Positions 1 through 8,120 of a stretch of 11,809 nucleotides of DNA are shown piece after piece. The position numbers were made by a program, and so were the translations under genes. The notes under the pieces are model-generated. The model did not search any database. It saw only the letters and a list, made by a program, of their open reading frames with translations, and was not told where the DNA came from. Where the stretch lies: positions 1 through 11,809 of the forward strand of contig JALLPB010002947.1 in NCBI GenBank assembly GCA_036939975.1, read 5' to 3'. The DNA is from Cyclostephanos tholiformis (lineage: Eukaryota; Bacillariophyta; Thalassiosirophyceae; Thalassiosirales; Thalassiosiraceae). How positions within the stretch are numbered: position 1 is the first letter of the stretch; each line of letters begins with the position of its first letter.

Positions 1-565
1 ATCACGACCTATCGCGACAAGAGAGATATTTCACCTTCATCTCATATCCACAATAATATGCCAATTCCCTCAACCTCAGTAAGGATTTTTCAGTTACATA
101 AAAGCGATGTTTAAAGGCTGCAACTGAGCCCATCTGAGATGTGACTGGAAGCCCATAATTTTATTTAAGCAGTGGCCTGGAGAATAAGGTAATTTCCGCC
201 CCTCCCAACTCAAAAGGCGGGTGTAGTGTACCAAAAAATCGTGTTGTGTTTGTGAATCACTGGAGCATGCATTCCTAAAATCATAAAGGCATATCTCTTT
301 ACCATTCATGGCAGTGATCAGCATATTGATTTCAAACCGTATAAACTTTTTTTCATTTTTGGTACCAGTTCCAAAATTGTAAGTACGTAGGAATGTACGG
401 GCATTTCTGACAATTTTGATAAAGGCAAAAATAGTGGGGAAAAATCTCCACACACCACATTTTGTTGGGACTAATATGGGTTTACACTTTGGAGGAGTTG
501 TATTCCAATTAGTAGTGCTACTATTAACATTTATAGAAGACCATAAAAATTACAGCACGTCATCT
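1..565. other. Left flank with no supportable gene
   Basis: I see no recognisable gene here. On the minus strand one frame stays open from about 553 down to its stop at 94, roughly 150 codons. It has no ATG near its upstream end; the first usable start would be a GTG at 451-453. The translation shows no domain, motif, signal peptide or repeat that I can name, and its composition looks unremarkable. It begins just downstream of the transposase pseudogene stop at 566-568, so it could be a flank or remnant of that element, or chance. No piggyBac-type terminus (TTAA next to a CCC-type inverted repeat) could be placed here. Confidence 0.3.
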
Positions 566-3500
566 CTAAACTCCTAGTAGTTTATTAGTATTGCACATAT
601 CGAACCCATGCCATTCATTCATGCAATTGGGACACAGATAAATGTTGCAAACCAGGCACCGCAATGTGTTGAGTCTGTTCACATGCCGATAAATGTAATC
701 TTCCTTTTGACTATCATCATAATCATGCTTTCAGCATCTCATATTGGCAGATGCTTTAATGATGCTATGAAACAGTCCATCAAAACGTTGACCAAACACA
801 CTACCATCGCCGTTGTTTGCTTTTGTGATTTTCTTTGAGCTCTTATTTTCCAAAAAATACTTATATCCCACTCTCATAACAAAAATCCCACTTCCTGCCA
901 TCTTCCTCCTGCAAACTGGTTGATCCGCCAAATGAAGACAGAGACCTTAACGAATCACCATCAACCTCCTGAAGTGCATCTTGATGAAAAACAGTTTGTT
1001 GGGGGAAAATAAAATCATAAATTAGCTGATGAACTCGGGATGCGTCCACCTCGCCGGCTGATCCCATTTCTCCTTCTCTTTGTTCTCATTGTCCCACATA
1101 GCCATATAAATTTTGTATGCATTCACTCCCGCGACTCCTAGCACCCAGATGAAAATAGACCACCACCACTTTTGATGCCTCATCCAGACATTGGGCCAAT
1201 ACTGCCCCCTTAACTGATCTGCCACATCAGTCTGATTCATACAGTTGTTGTATTTGTCTATGACATTGAGCCATAAATAGCTCATGGCTCTTATCAAATT
1301 CAACTCTAAATGATAGACCTGCCTTTTTTTAACAATCCATTCAATGCTCTACAACACCATTGAGAGAACATGCCCCCTTTTATTATCATAAACACAGACA
1401 GCCAGGAGATTAGGCGAGTCCTTCGAATTGACCAGCCAAGCTGCCATTGTGGTCCCTTTCAAAGCCACTGCTTTTTTTGCATTCAACTCAATAGGCTGTT
1501 TGATGCCATTGGGAATGCCCCTGCCAGTTGGATGGCACACACCATGTCCTAAAAACTTAGCAATATAAAGCGCAGAGAAAAGTTTTTGTGAGTTGAACAA
1601 ATTGTCCATGTACACACGTGTCCACACATTCAGCAGCCTCTCTGCAAGCCAAATGACATGCTTTGCAGTATCCGACAGCTCGAGATGATTGTACTCCTTT
1701 CCAAGCTTGGGTGCATCACCGTGCCAAAAGAAAAATGAGAAGGTATAGCATTCATCACACAGTGCGTCGCACTGAAACCAATCCCCTTAGGTTTATAGCT
1801 GATGCAAAGCTTCATCCTGATCCTCCCTTTGAATCCAATGGTTTGCTCATCTATTGCAACCCATTTGCCAGGGATCCAGTGCTTCCGTGCATGGTGATTG
1901 AGTTCATCAAGGAGGGACTGCACCTTCCACATCAGATTCTTCCATTGCTCCTCCACCGGATTCAATCTGTAATTTGATAAGGTCAAGAACCGACAAAAAT
2001 GCCACCACCGATGCAACCCCGGCATCTTAACTCCATGCACCGTACAATCAAATACCCCACCATAGACAAAGTTGGCTGAATATAATGGGCGATTTGGCAT
2101 TGAAGTAAACCAACTCTCAAATAATGGCCAAGGGTTAAGGCCATTGGTGAAGTGGATGCCAAAAAATTTGTAGAACTCCACATCGTCAAATGGGACGAAG
2201 TCACCGAACTCTCTCTTCTCAGTCCCCGTTACACCAATACCTACTCCCTCTGCCAATCCAAGAAAATTTGTCCCCTTACAAATATTTGTAATGTATCCAG
2301 GGGATATTTGCAGGTCAAAGAAGTCCTTTGGCCTTGCATACTTCAGCTCACCGATTGCCTTGTATGCTGCTGGCAATTGGTGCCCCTTCTCATTTGGCTG
2401 TGGAGGTGGTGGAGGAGCAGAGGCATCAGGCATGGGTGGAGGAGGTGGAGGGGGGGGGTTTCTTTGGACCAAACACTGGCCAATCAATCTGGTCGACACC
2501 TGTGCAAAAGTTTGACCGTGTTGCTCCCTCGGCATTATTTGGATTCATCGGCCCAAAGAAGCCACGTTCTGCCCCCGTCATCATGTCAAACCCTTCAACA
2601 TTTGGAACATGCTCCGGCACTAAAATAACCCACAGTGGGACACTTCCCTCCTTTGGCTTCATGTGTTTGAATGTAAACGATAGGCCATCATCAGCCACCG
2701 ATGATACCCTCACGTGGCTGAATCAGATGATCCCATCCCACACCGTCTTCTTTGCCCCGGTTTATTGTATTCCCATCTCCTTTGCGATCTCCACGAGAGT
2801 TTTAGCCATTGTTGTTTTAAATGCAAAGACAGCGCTCTCGTATTGTACTGCTGCTGGCTGCTGCTGGCATGGGCTGCTCCTCCCCCCCCCCTCCAATTAT
2901 TTCCTCTCCCACAAGCATGAATTCATTGAGCTCCGAGATCTCGTTCATTGCAGCATCTGCCATTGCCACTTCCTCCTCATTTTTTTGGATATGTGCCACG
3001 ATGATTTGTTCCCCCTTGGCCTCCCATAGGATGGAGTCATCAGTCAAAGCAACACTATCCCCACCTCTCTTTGTTAACAAGTAGTCAAGGTACTGCTTGC
3101 TCAGTGATGGTGATGATGAATCCTCTGCCAAAACAGTTGCTGCTGGCCATTTGCTGCCAGCCAGGGGGGTAGTGTCAGCGGCACCAACACCAGACACAGT
3201 CGACGCGCTTGTTGCAGTGGCGATGATGTCGGTTGATGCCATTGTTGTTAATGTAGTAGTCAATGATGAGATGACACTTTCTGAGGTTTGGGGGGGAGCA
3301 ATTCTCACCTCACGGGGGGGGGGGTACGAAAATTCACCCCGCTCAGCCGAAGGGTGATTGCCGGCGGCATTGAACGTCACCCCCAACACATTGGATCTTT
3401 GAGCATTGTTTGTGCCAGGGGGGGGGGCAGGGGGTGGTGGTGCAGGGGTGATATTGTTGATGGGATGCGGCATCAATCAATTCAATGTAATTGGCCATGT

Positions 3501-3648
3501 CAATTACCATAGATGGTGTGGAGGAATAGTATGCAAAAGAATTTTGGGGGAGATCCGAGTTGTGATCAAACACAAACACAAAATCACAAAATTGGCTTTC
3601 TTGTACCCTGTGTGCGAATGCATTTTCAATTAAAAAAGACTCTGTCAC
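566..3648 (-). pseudogene. piggyBac-type (PGBD) DDE transposase pseudogene
   Basis: In the intact family this enzyme cuts and pastes DNA at TTAA using three Asp residues. The best start is ATG at 3646-3648. The N-terminal part is Pro-rich and acidic (about 3470-2820). The DDE_Tnp_1_7 region follows at about 2350-1030: family-like blocks are NRPLYSANFVYGG, VAIDEQTIGFKGR (first Asp codon 1849-1851), VYMDNLFNSQKLF (second, 1604-1606) and NQTDVADQLRGQYW (third, 1226-1228). The C-terminus (about 650-577) is a Cys-rich finger, CLVCNIYLCPNC then His and Cys, as expected for PGBD proteins; the stop is at 566-568. The reading is broken. Frame changes fall near 3480, in or near the C run 2882-2891, in the G run 2450-2458, and near 1780, 1027 and 870. 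In-frame stops are at 2762-2764, 2723-2725, 1349-1351 and 731-733. Some frame changes could be introns or assembly errors in homopolymers, but the stops are base substitutions, so I call it a pseudogene. The family is confident; exact boundaries are not. Confidence 0.88.
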
Positions 3649-3669
3649 AGGCCTCCAGACCCCTATTGT

Positions 3670-3696
3670 TGGAAAGCTGAGACTGTCAGCTTTCCA
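3670..3696. repeat. Perfect hairpin upstream of the transposase start
   Basis: Eleven-base arms (TGGAAAGCTGA, 3670-3680, and its exact reverse complement, 3686-3696) surround a 5-base loop. It lies 22 bp beyond the putative ATG of the minus-strand transposase, so it sits in the promoter or 5' UTR side of that dead gene, or in its subterminal repeat. No T-run follows it on either strand, so a terminator reading is not favoured. A transposase-binding or regulatory role is only a guess. Confidence 0.6.
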
Positions 3697-3782
3697 CAGA
3701 TATAATGATATGTGGGGGTTACTATGAGTAGTTTGTTAATTAATAAAAAAATGTTACCTACGCTTATGTACCTAGGCTAATG

Positions 3783-3804
3783 AAAGGACGCATTTGCGTC
3801 CTTT
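3783..3804. repeat. Perfect palindrome just outside the TIR element
   Basis: Arms AAAGGACGCA (3783-3792) and TGCGTCCTTT (3795-3804) are exact reverse complements separated by TT. The palindrome ends 6 bp before the TA that borders the left terminal inverted repeat at 3811. It might be part of the insertion target, a terminal structure of a neighbouring element, or a small hairpin unrelated to either. Confidence 0.6.
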
Positions 3805-3810
3805 TCCCGA

Positions 3811-3857
3811 TAAGGCTGTGATTTCTTTGAGCGTGTGCACATAAAACGTATAGACAT
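3811..3857 (+). repeat. Left terminal inverted repeat
   Basis: Begins TAAGGCTGTGATTTCTTTGA at 3811. It pairs with 5384-5430 (39/47). The first 24 bases are identical to the partner, followed by a variable 12-base stretch with few matches and then an identical 11-base inner block, CGTATAGACAT. The conserved outer and inner blocks with a divergent spacer suggest two protein-contact sites. Confidence 0.8.
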
Positions 3858-4103
3858 AAGAAAGTTTTTTAGTTATGTGTGTCATATTGCGATTTTTTTC
3901 CTTTGCAAAAATTTAGGATGGGTATCTCTTTTTCCCAAATCCGATGAAAATTGTGTTTTATTTGAGCATATAGACATATAGGCATAAAAAGTGACTACAA
4001 AATCTATACGTTTTTCGGTTTTTTGTCTATACGTGTGCATATAGATTGCCAATTTTCCAAGTCTATATGCGTGCATATAGACTTGGATCACATAGACATA
4101 TAG
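3846..4103. repeat. Subterminal array of TATAGAC / GTCTATA motifs
   Basis: At least eight related short motifs occur in both orientations in about 260 bp: 3847-3856, 3967-3981, 4003-4010, 4025-4033, 4038-4046, 4061-4070, 4073-4082 and 4091-4103. The same words recur near the right end at 5306-5314, 5322-5330, 5386-5394 and 5402-5410. The 14-mer TCTATACGTTTTTC is identical at 4003-4016 and 5307-5320. Clusters of short subterminal repeats in both ends are known transposase-binding arrays in several DNA transposon families; that role here is inference. Confidence 0.7.
4056..4087. repeat. Perfect 15-bp-arm palindrome in the subterminal array
   Basis: Arm TCCAAGTCTATATGC (4056-4070) and its exact reverse complement (4073-4087) are separated by only GT. 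It contains two inverted copies of the GTCTATATGC motif and could extrude a cruciform or bind a dimeric protein. It is the longest perfect palindrome I found in the window. Confidence 0.8.
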
Positions 4104-4470
4104 CCCAAAATTGCATACGTGGAACTTGTCTTGAAATCCCCCCCCCCTTCAAAAGGCTACTTAAACTCGTAGTGTCCATTTTTGTTTCAATTCATTATTT
4201 TTTAAACAAAATTTTCGCAACACGATGGGGGACTTCCGACGAGGCCTCTGCCAACCTGAATGTGGCAGTATTTCGCCCATTCCGGCGCGATGCGCCTGCC
4301 CCAACACATTATGGGCGACGAAGGTCTACGCTTGGTTGTGGGTCCATTTCGCGCTATGGGGTCGCCTGGGGCGTCGAAGAGACGACCGATCAAAAAATAG
4401 AGAGAGATGGGGCAGGGCTCAGCAGGCCTTGGGGGTGGCGCCATTTTTTTCAATTCAAACGACAAAACGA

Positions 4471-4688
4471 ACTGAAAGATGGTGTTTCGCGATGGGGGGA
4501 ATATTAGGGACGGCGTGCGACCGCGGCGGAACGTGTCAAGGGGGAATTTTGGCATCGTTTGGGGCGGCGAATCGGACCAACCGAAAGATGGTGTTTCGCG
4601 ATTGGGGGAATATAAGGGACGGCGTGCAACCGCGGCGGAACGTGTCAAGGGGGAATTTTGGCATCGTTTGGGGCAGTGAATCGCTCGA
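4471..4688 (+). repeat. 109-bp tandem duplication in the GC-rich core
   Basis: Two adjacent copies with period 109 (the shared GAAAGATGGTGTTTCGCG starts at 4474 and again at 4583). Both include CGGCGTGC, ACCGCGGCGGAACGTGTCAA and a long shared block ending GGCATCGTTTGGGGC, with only a few differences. The period is not a multiple of three, so the copies would be read in different frames by the 187-codon open frame that spans them (4225-4788). That argues against a conserved protein in this core. Confidence 0.85.
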
Positions 4689-4945
4689 CGAAAAAATAAA
4701 AAAAATTAAATCCGTCGTGGCCTTAGATGGCCACCAAACGACAAATAAAAACGCAACAACCAACCAAAAACGAGCGAGATCGAATTAGAGAGGATTGGTT
4801 AGGATGTGTGACCGGGAGGGGACATGAGGGGAGGGCAATTCGATCGATTTTGGAGCAATTGAGTTGGGTCATAGCAAAAAGATAAAATAAATTGGATGAG
4901 TTTTGACTAATTACTTTTTTTCTCGGCCGATTTACAAACATGAAT

Positions 4946-5004
4946 AAAACCCTTCGACAGAGCTTTCAATCAACCCACCTCGAAGGTGCTTTCGCGAGGG
5001 TTTT
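4946..5004. repeat. Nested imperfect hairpin in the AT-rich part of the TIR element
   Basis: AAAACCCT (4946-4953) pairs with AGGGTTTT (4997-5004). Inside, CCTCG (4978-4982) can pair with CGAGG (4995-4999), or CCTTCGA (4951-4957) with TCGAAGG (4980-4986). A T-run follows the outer right arm. It could fold as RNA, but nothing identifies a known RNA family. Confidence 0.35.
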
Positions 5005-5259
5005 TTCTAATTCGCCGTTGCCATGCTATGGACCTGGCGATCGGCACCACCATGGCGATATTCTTTTAAGATGGTTGGATAAAATAGTACTATTCCTATG
5101 CAGGTAATGTACGAGAGCTACATGTGTTTTTTTTGTGTATCTTTTTTTGGTTTGAGAGTTTTTGGGTGTACCATATTATCTGTCTATCTGCTTATCTGCT
5201 TATCGATGTGGTGGCAGGTGGCAAAAAAATCGCAATATAAAAAAAGGAAAAACATAGGA

Positions 5260-5419
5260 CACCGTCTGAAAAATAAAAAACCAGGAACTTCGGCAGTGTT
5301 CCAATGTCTATACGTTTTTCACCTATACGCTCAAAGAANCACCGTCTGAAAAATAAAAAACCAGGAACTTCGGCAGTGTTCCAATGTCTATACGATTTTC
5401 ACCTATACGCTCAAAGAAA
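5260..5419 (+). repeat. 80-bp tandem duplication at the right end of the TIR element
   Basis: The unit begins CACCGTCTGAAAAATAAAAA at 5260 and again at 5340. The copies differ at one position (T at 5315, A at 5395) apart from the ambiguous base. Each unit carries GTCTATACG, CCTATACGC, a small GGAAC/GTTCC hairpin and the inner part of the terminal inverted repeat. The only N in the window (5339) lies exactly at the junction, so assembly uncertainty about copy number is possible. Confidence 0.9.
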
Positions 5420-5430
5420 TCACAGCCTTA
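5384..5430 (-). repeat. Right terminal inverted repeat
   Basis: Reverse-complement partner of 3811-3857, ending in the TA at 5429-5430. It overlaps the second copy of the 80-bp tandem repeat (5340-5419). The first copy of that repeat carries the inner part of the TIR but lacks the outermost bases after CGCTCAAAGAA. Confidence 0.8.
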
Positions 5431-5498
5431 TTGTCTCTCCCTCCTCACATTCATCACTTGACACCATGCCCATATCCAAAAATCCTCTGGGCAAGCTT

Positions 5499-5564
5499 GC
5501 TATTGCCAATGCCGAGGCACCTGAGGAGAGGGCCATTGCCAATGCTGATGCACACGAGGAGAGG
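5499..5564 (+). repeat. 33-bp tandem repeat coding AIANA(E/D)A(P/H)EER
   Basis: Two adjacent 33-base units (5499-5531 and 5532-5564) match at 28 of 33 positions and encode 11-residue Ala/Glu repeats. The period keeps the reading frame and several differences are silent, which supports this having been translated as the N-terminus of the decayed gene. Confidence 0.65.
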
Positions 5565-6045
5565 CTGAGGTAATGTGTGACAGTGGAGCAAGAAGTCTGA
5601 TGATCCTCCATGTCTCTCTCCTCCCTCAGGTTCAGCAAGTGACAATGGGTTTTTTAAAGAAGATGATGTGTCGGTGGCATCTTCTGGTGGTGATGCTGCT
5701 GTGAAAAATAGTTAGATTGCTGCTGCTGAGAAGGTAGAGGCTCCCGATGCTGAAACCATTATTATCAATATCAAGGAGGTCAAGATTTTGAATGCATGAA
5801 TATGCACTGCATGTTTCTACGTCAACTTGGGGATAGCAAAGGGGCCATGTCACATGTGTTAGACTGATGACAAGGATAAATGCTCATTCATCATGCTTGA
5901 CCCTTACAAGATTGAAGAATCTGCCAGATATAGTTACACTTCTGACAACCCCTCCAAGTTGCGTCCATTTGGCAAAGTTAATTTTGAATGTGCCGCCATG
6001 AGGTTTTGTGATAACACAGATCATTTGGACATTACATCTGAACAG

Positions 6046-6098
6046 GTGCTGTGCATTAATTGCAATTGATTACCTAACTACTATTGTTCTGTAAAGAG
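6046..6098 (+). other. Probable 53-nt spliceosomal intron in the decayed gene
   Basis: Follows a CAG exon end. It starts GTGCTG and ends AG at 6097-6098, with a branch-point-like CTAAC at 6074-6078. Removing it joins ...DITSEQ to LSPVELDYV in phase 0. The unspliced sequence has a TGA inside and a length not divisible by three. Confidence 0.6.
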
Positions 6099-6153
6099 CT
6101 ATCTCCTGTGGAGCTGGATTATGTCATTACATACAAAGATCTTTGTTGTTCTG

Positions 6154-6220
6154 GTAAGACTTGTTTCAAGAATATTCATGTACACCAGTGCAATACAATT
6201 TTTTCTGCATTTTATTTCAG
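6154..6220 (+). other. Probable 67-nt intron in the decayed gene
   Basis: A consensus donor (GTAAGA) and a pyrimidine-rich acceptor (TTTTATTTCAG) bound 67 nt. Splicing in phase 1 leads into the frame that later reads PPEKVIGTVAPRKKERLDG, though stops lie just after the junction. Confidence 0.6.
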
Positions 6221-7044
6221 AATAGATTTAAGGCAACAAACATTGAAGCCTTATTGAGAAGAATCCCCCTGAGAAGGTGATTGGGACTGTGGCTCCAAGA
6301 AAAAAAGAAAGACTCGATGGCATCCGTGACTGTTTTCTATGAGTTGCAGTGATATGCAGCTTTTTACTCTATCTCATTCACTTAATGAAGATACTAGAAG
6401 CAAAGAAGCGGGATGAATGTTTTTCTCTAATGGAAGAGCAATTCAATGGCAGCCAGGTGCAGTGTATCAAGAGAGCCATTTATCAGCTCATTGACGGTTA
6501 TAACATTTTTGTTTGTATAATGTCTCAGAGGGAGAGAAAGGGTTTGAGATAACTTCAAAAGGTCAACACTGTGGTAAGGACTTTTTGTCTACTTATATTT
6601 CCGGTACACATTTCACAGCAAAAGAATTATATGAGTTTGAAGATGGCAAGCAAATGACTGCACGTGCATTGTGGGATTTGGACATGACTGTGCTAAAAAG
6701 TCTCAAGAAAACTATAGTACTAGTTTTCAAATTTTAAACTCATGTTGTAATCCTTGATCAAAGTCATCATGTAACCAGTTATGCATCTGGGAAAAATGAA
6801 GATTTATTCTTCAAGTACATTGATGATAACATGTACACTATGATGCTATGGGAGGGTCCTAGCAAACAATTATCACATGATGACTTTCATGAGGTGGCAA
6901 TTCAGATCATCCTGTGTGATGCAGATGGTGAAGAAGATGACGTTATCAATGCTCATCAGGACATGACTATAAACTAGACCATCCATGTTCCTGATTGGGA
7001 TCCATTTGGCAGTATCATGGCAAAGGATGGTTACACATACATAG

Positions 7045-7104
7045 GTAAAATCTCCTTTATGCTTTTTGGTCCATTTTTCCAGTATTTCAATCTTTTTTTT
7101 ACAG
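7045..7104 (+). other. Probable 60-nt intron in the decayed gene
   Basis: Starts GTAAAATC and ends with a long pyrimidine tract then ACAG. Its length is a multiple of three and it holds no in-frame stop, so the frame is the same spliced or not. The base composition and acceptor tract make an intron the better reading. Confidence 0.5.
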
Positions 7105-7976
7105 ATGGGTGGTGGTAAGTTTCTGGTGGGAGTATTTTTGATGTATCCTTTTCTGTAACAAAGGAGAAGGATAACAGTCAAACCAAAATGAGGCAGTGCA
7201 ATGCTGAGCGTGTGGCAATTGAATGTGGCTATGGACACAATTGTGGCATCAATTTTCAAATGAAGATTCAATGTGGCATGATAGCACAGTTGGAAGAGAA
7301 TGTGATTCACCCTCGTCTTGAGACAAAGTTGGTTCAGTTGAGTCAGCTGATTGGGTCTACAGAGAAACTCATTGAATTATAGATGAAGATGGAGGATTGG
7401 CAATGGCAATTTGAGCACTCAATTAAACATGTCTATCAATATATTGATGGAGACACTCAAACGTTTGAATGGTGAGTTGTAAGATTTGAGCGCCAAGAGT
7501 TCAAAAATGAATCCAATCGTTGGGTCAGTGTTGGATTTAAAAGGGATGATCATGCAAATTAAGATGAGTCTCAATAATAATTGATTGCTGTGTAAAGAGG
7601 GAACAACAGTGAACATCTTGTGACACTGCAGTGCATTCTTTGATGTCATCAAAAGTCAACCCGTGACCAAGATACCAATGCTATCCAAGAAGTAGCAGCT
7701 TCAGAGGGAGCATCTTTCTGTTATTCAATGGATGTTAACACAGTTTATTGAATAAAGGGTCAACTGAAACTTTATCCACAAGCTGAAGAAATGAGTCCAA
7801 TGGAAGACGGATCCACTGGCAAATTCTTTTTTGAAGAGTTTTATCCTCCAGAAGAAGAATCTTTGTCACATCATTATATACCACAATGATTCTGTAGGGA
7901 GAATGATCTCAAAAGGGCCATCAATGCTATCCTTTTGTGCATATACATGCCAGTGGCAGCGCATTTTAGCTCCTGA

Positions 7977-8049
7977 TATGCTATGTCAACATAATTGCCA
8001 GCATCATACTCACCCTAATCATAGACACTGCCAAAGGATGCATTATACC
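7977..8049 (+). other. Spacer, nothing recognised
   Basis: AT-moderate sequence after the last plausible codons of the decayed gene and before the tRNA-like sequence. I see no motif in it. Confidence 0.4.
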
Positions 8050-8120
8050 TCCTCCTTGGCAGAGTGGTTAGATTGACGCTTTAAGGAACTGAGGTCCTGG
8101 GTTCGAACCCCCCGCTTGTG
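8050..8120 (+). pseudogene. tRNA-like sequence (tRNA pseudogene or tRNA-derived SINE head)
   Basis: An internal pol III promoter is intact: A box TGGCAGAGTGG at 8057-8067 and B box GGTTCGAACCC at 8100-8110, with the usual spacing. The order of D-arm, anticodon region (TTTAAGGA, AAG if read as Leu-like) and T-arm is that of a tRNA. The fold fails, however. The putative acceptor arms (8050-8056 and 8114-8120) do not pair, the D and anticodon stems pair poorly, and the T stem has only about three good pairs. A working tRNA is unlikely. A SINE head or a decayed tRNA-Leu/Ser-type gene fits better. Confidence 0.55.

Larger units (their letters stand above)
3811..5430. mobile_element. Non-autonomous TIR DNA transposon (MITE-like, 1.6 kb)
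   Basis: The stretch is bounded by long inverted repeats. Bases 3811-3857 match the reverse complement of 5384-5430 at 39 of 47 positions without gaps; the outer 24 bp are identical. Both ends are bordered by TA, so the element proper may be 3813-5428, starting AGGCTGTGATTTC, with a TA target-site duplication as in Tc1/mariner-type elements. The arm identity extends one base further out (A at 3810, T at 5431). Inside are a left subterminal block rich in TATAGAC/GTCTATA motifs (3846-4103), a GC-rich core (about 4200-4700) with a 109-bp tandem repeat, an AT-rich right part, and an 80-bp tandem repeat carrying the same motifs. No transposase frame is present, so it would depend on a transposase supplied elsewhere. 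TA borders can arise by chance; the superfamily assignment is tentative. Confidence 0.7.
5466..7976 (+). pseudogene. Decayed multi-exon gene, family not recognised
   Basis: I cannot name this gene. It opens at ATG 5466 (MPISKNPLGKLAIANAEA) with two 11-residue repeats, then shifts frame near 5570-5630. A second frame runs 5581-6045 (KEDDVSVASSGGDAA, then Cys-containing KGPCHMC, then DKCSFIMLDPYKIEESARY). Removing intron-like gaps at 6046-6098 and 6154-6220 carries this frame to LSPVELDYVITYKDL and NPPEKVIGTVAPRKKERLDG. After a further shift near 6500 the frame from 6513 reads GFEITSKGQHCGKDF, ILDQSHHVTSYASGKNEDLF, LWEGPSKQLSHDDFHEV and DWDPFGSIMAKDGYTYI; past the gap 7045-7104 it reads on to about 7976. 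Stops of all three kinds interrupt it (5713, 5797, 5860 and more than ten later ones). The long frame with mostly point-type damage says it once encoded a protein. Low-complexity acidic parts and Cys/His residues are visible; no catalytic motif is. Confidence 0.6.

Noticed and set aside
94..453. 119-codon minus-strand open frame as a host gene
   Set aside because: No ATG start near its upstream end, no recognisable motif, and it directly follows a dead transposase. Kept only as an unassigned flank.
1663..3512. Many plus-strand open frames of 60-233 codons across the transposase region
   Set aside because: They are antisense shadows of the piggyBac-type pseudogene. The minus strand carries the recognisable motifs.
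3640..3760. piggyBac termini with TTAA duplication (TTAATTAA at 3737-3744)
   Set aside because: No matching inverted repeat with a TTAA border was found on the left side, so element ends are not called.
4225..4788. 187-codon plus-strand open frame inside the TIR element, and a 148-codon frame opposite it (4202-4648)
   Set aside because: It spans a 109-bp tandem repeat whose copies are read in different frames, shows no domain, and is open on both strands because of GC-rich composition. Not a supported gene.
4946..5010. Hairpin followed by a T-run as a bacterial-type terminator
   Set aside because: The pairing is imperfect with a long loop, no gene ends there, and the genome context is eukaryotic.
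5260..5419. CRISPR-like array
   Set aside because: Only two directly adjacent 80-bp units with no spacers, in a eukaryotic context.
5466..7976. Reassigned stop codons to explain in-frame stops in the decayed gene
   Set aside because: All three stop types occur in frame, there are frameshifts too, and the copia frame of over 1000 codons in the same window has none. Decay is simpler.
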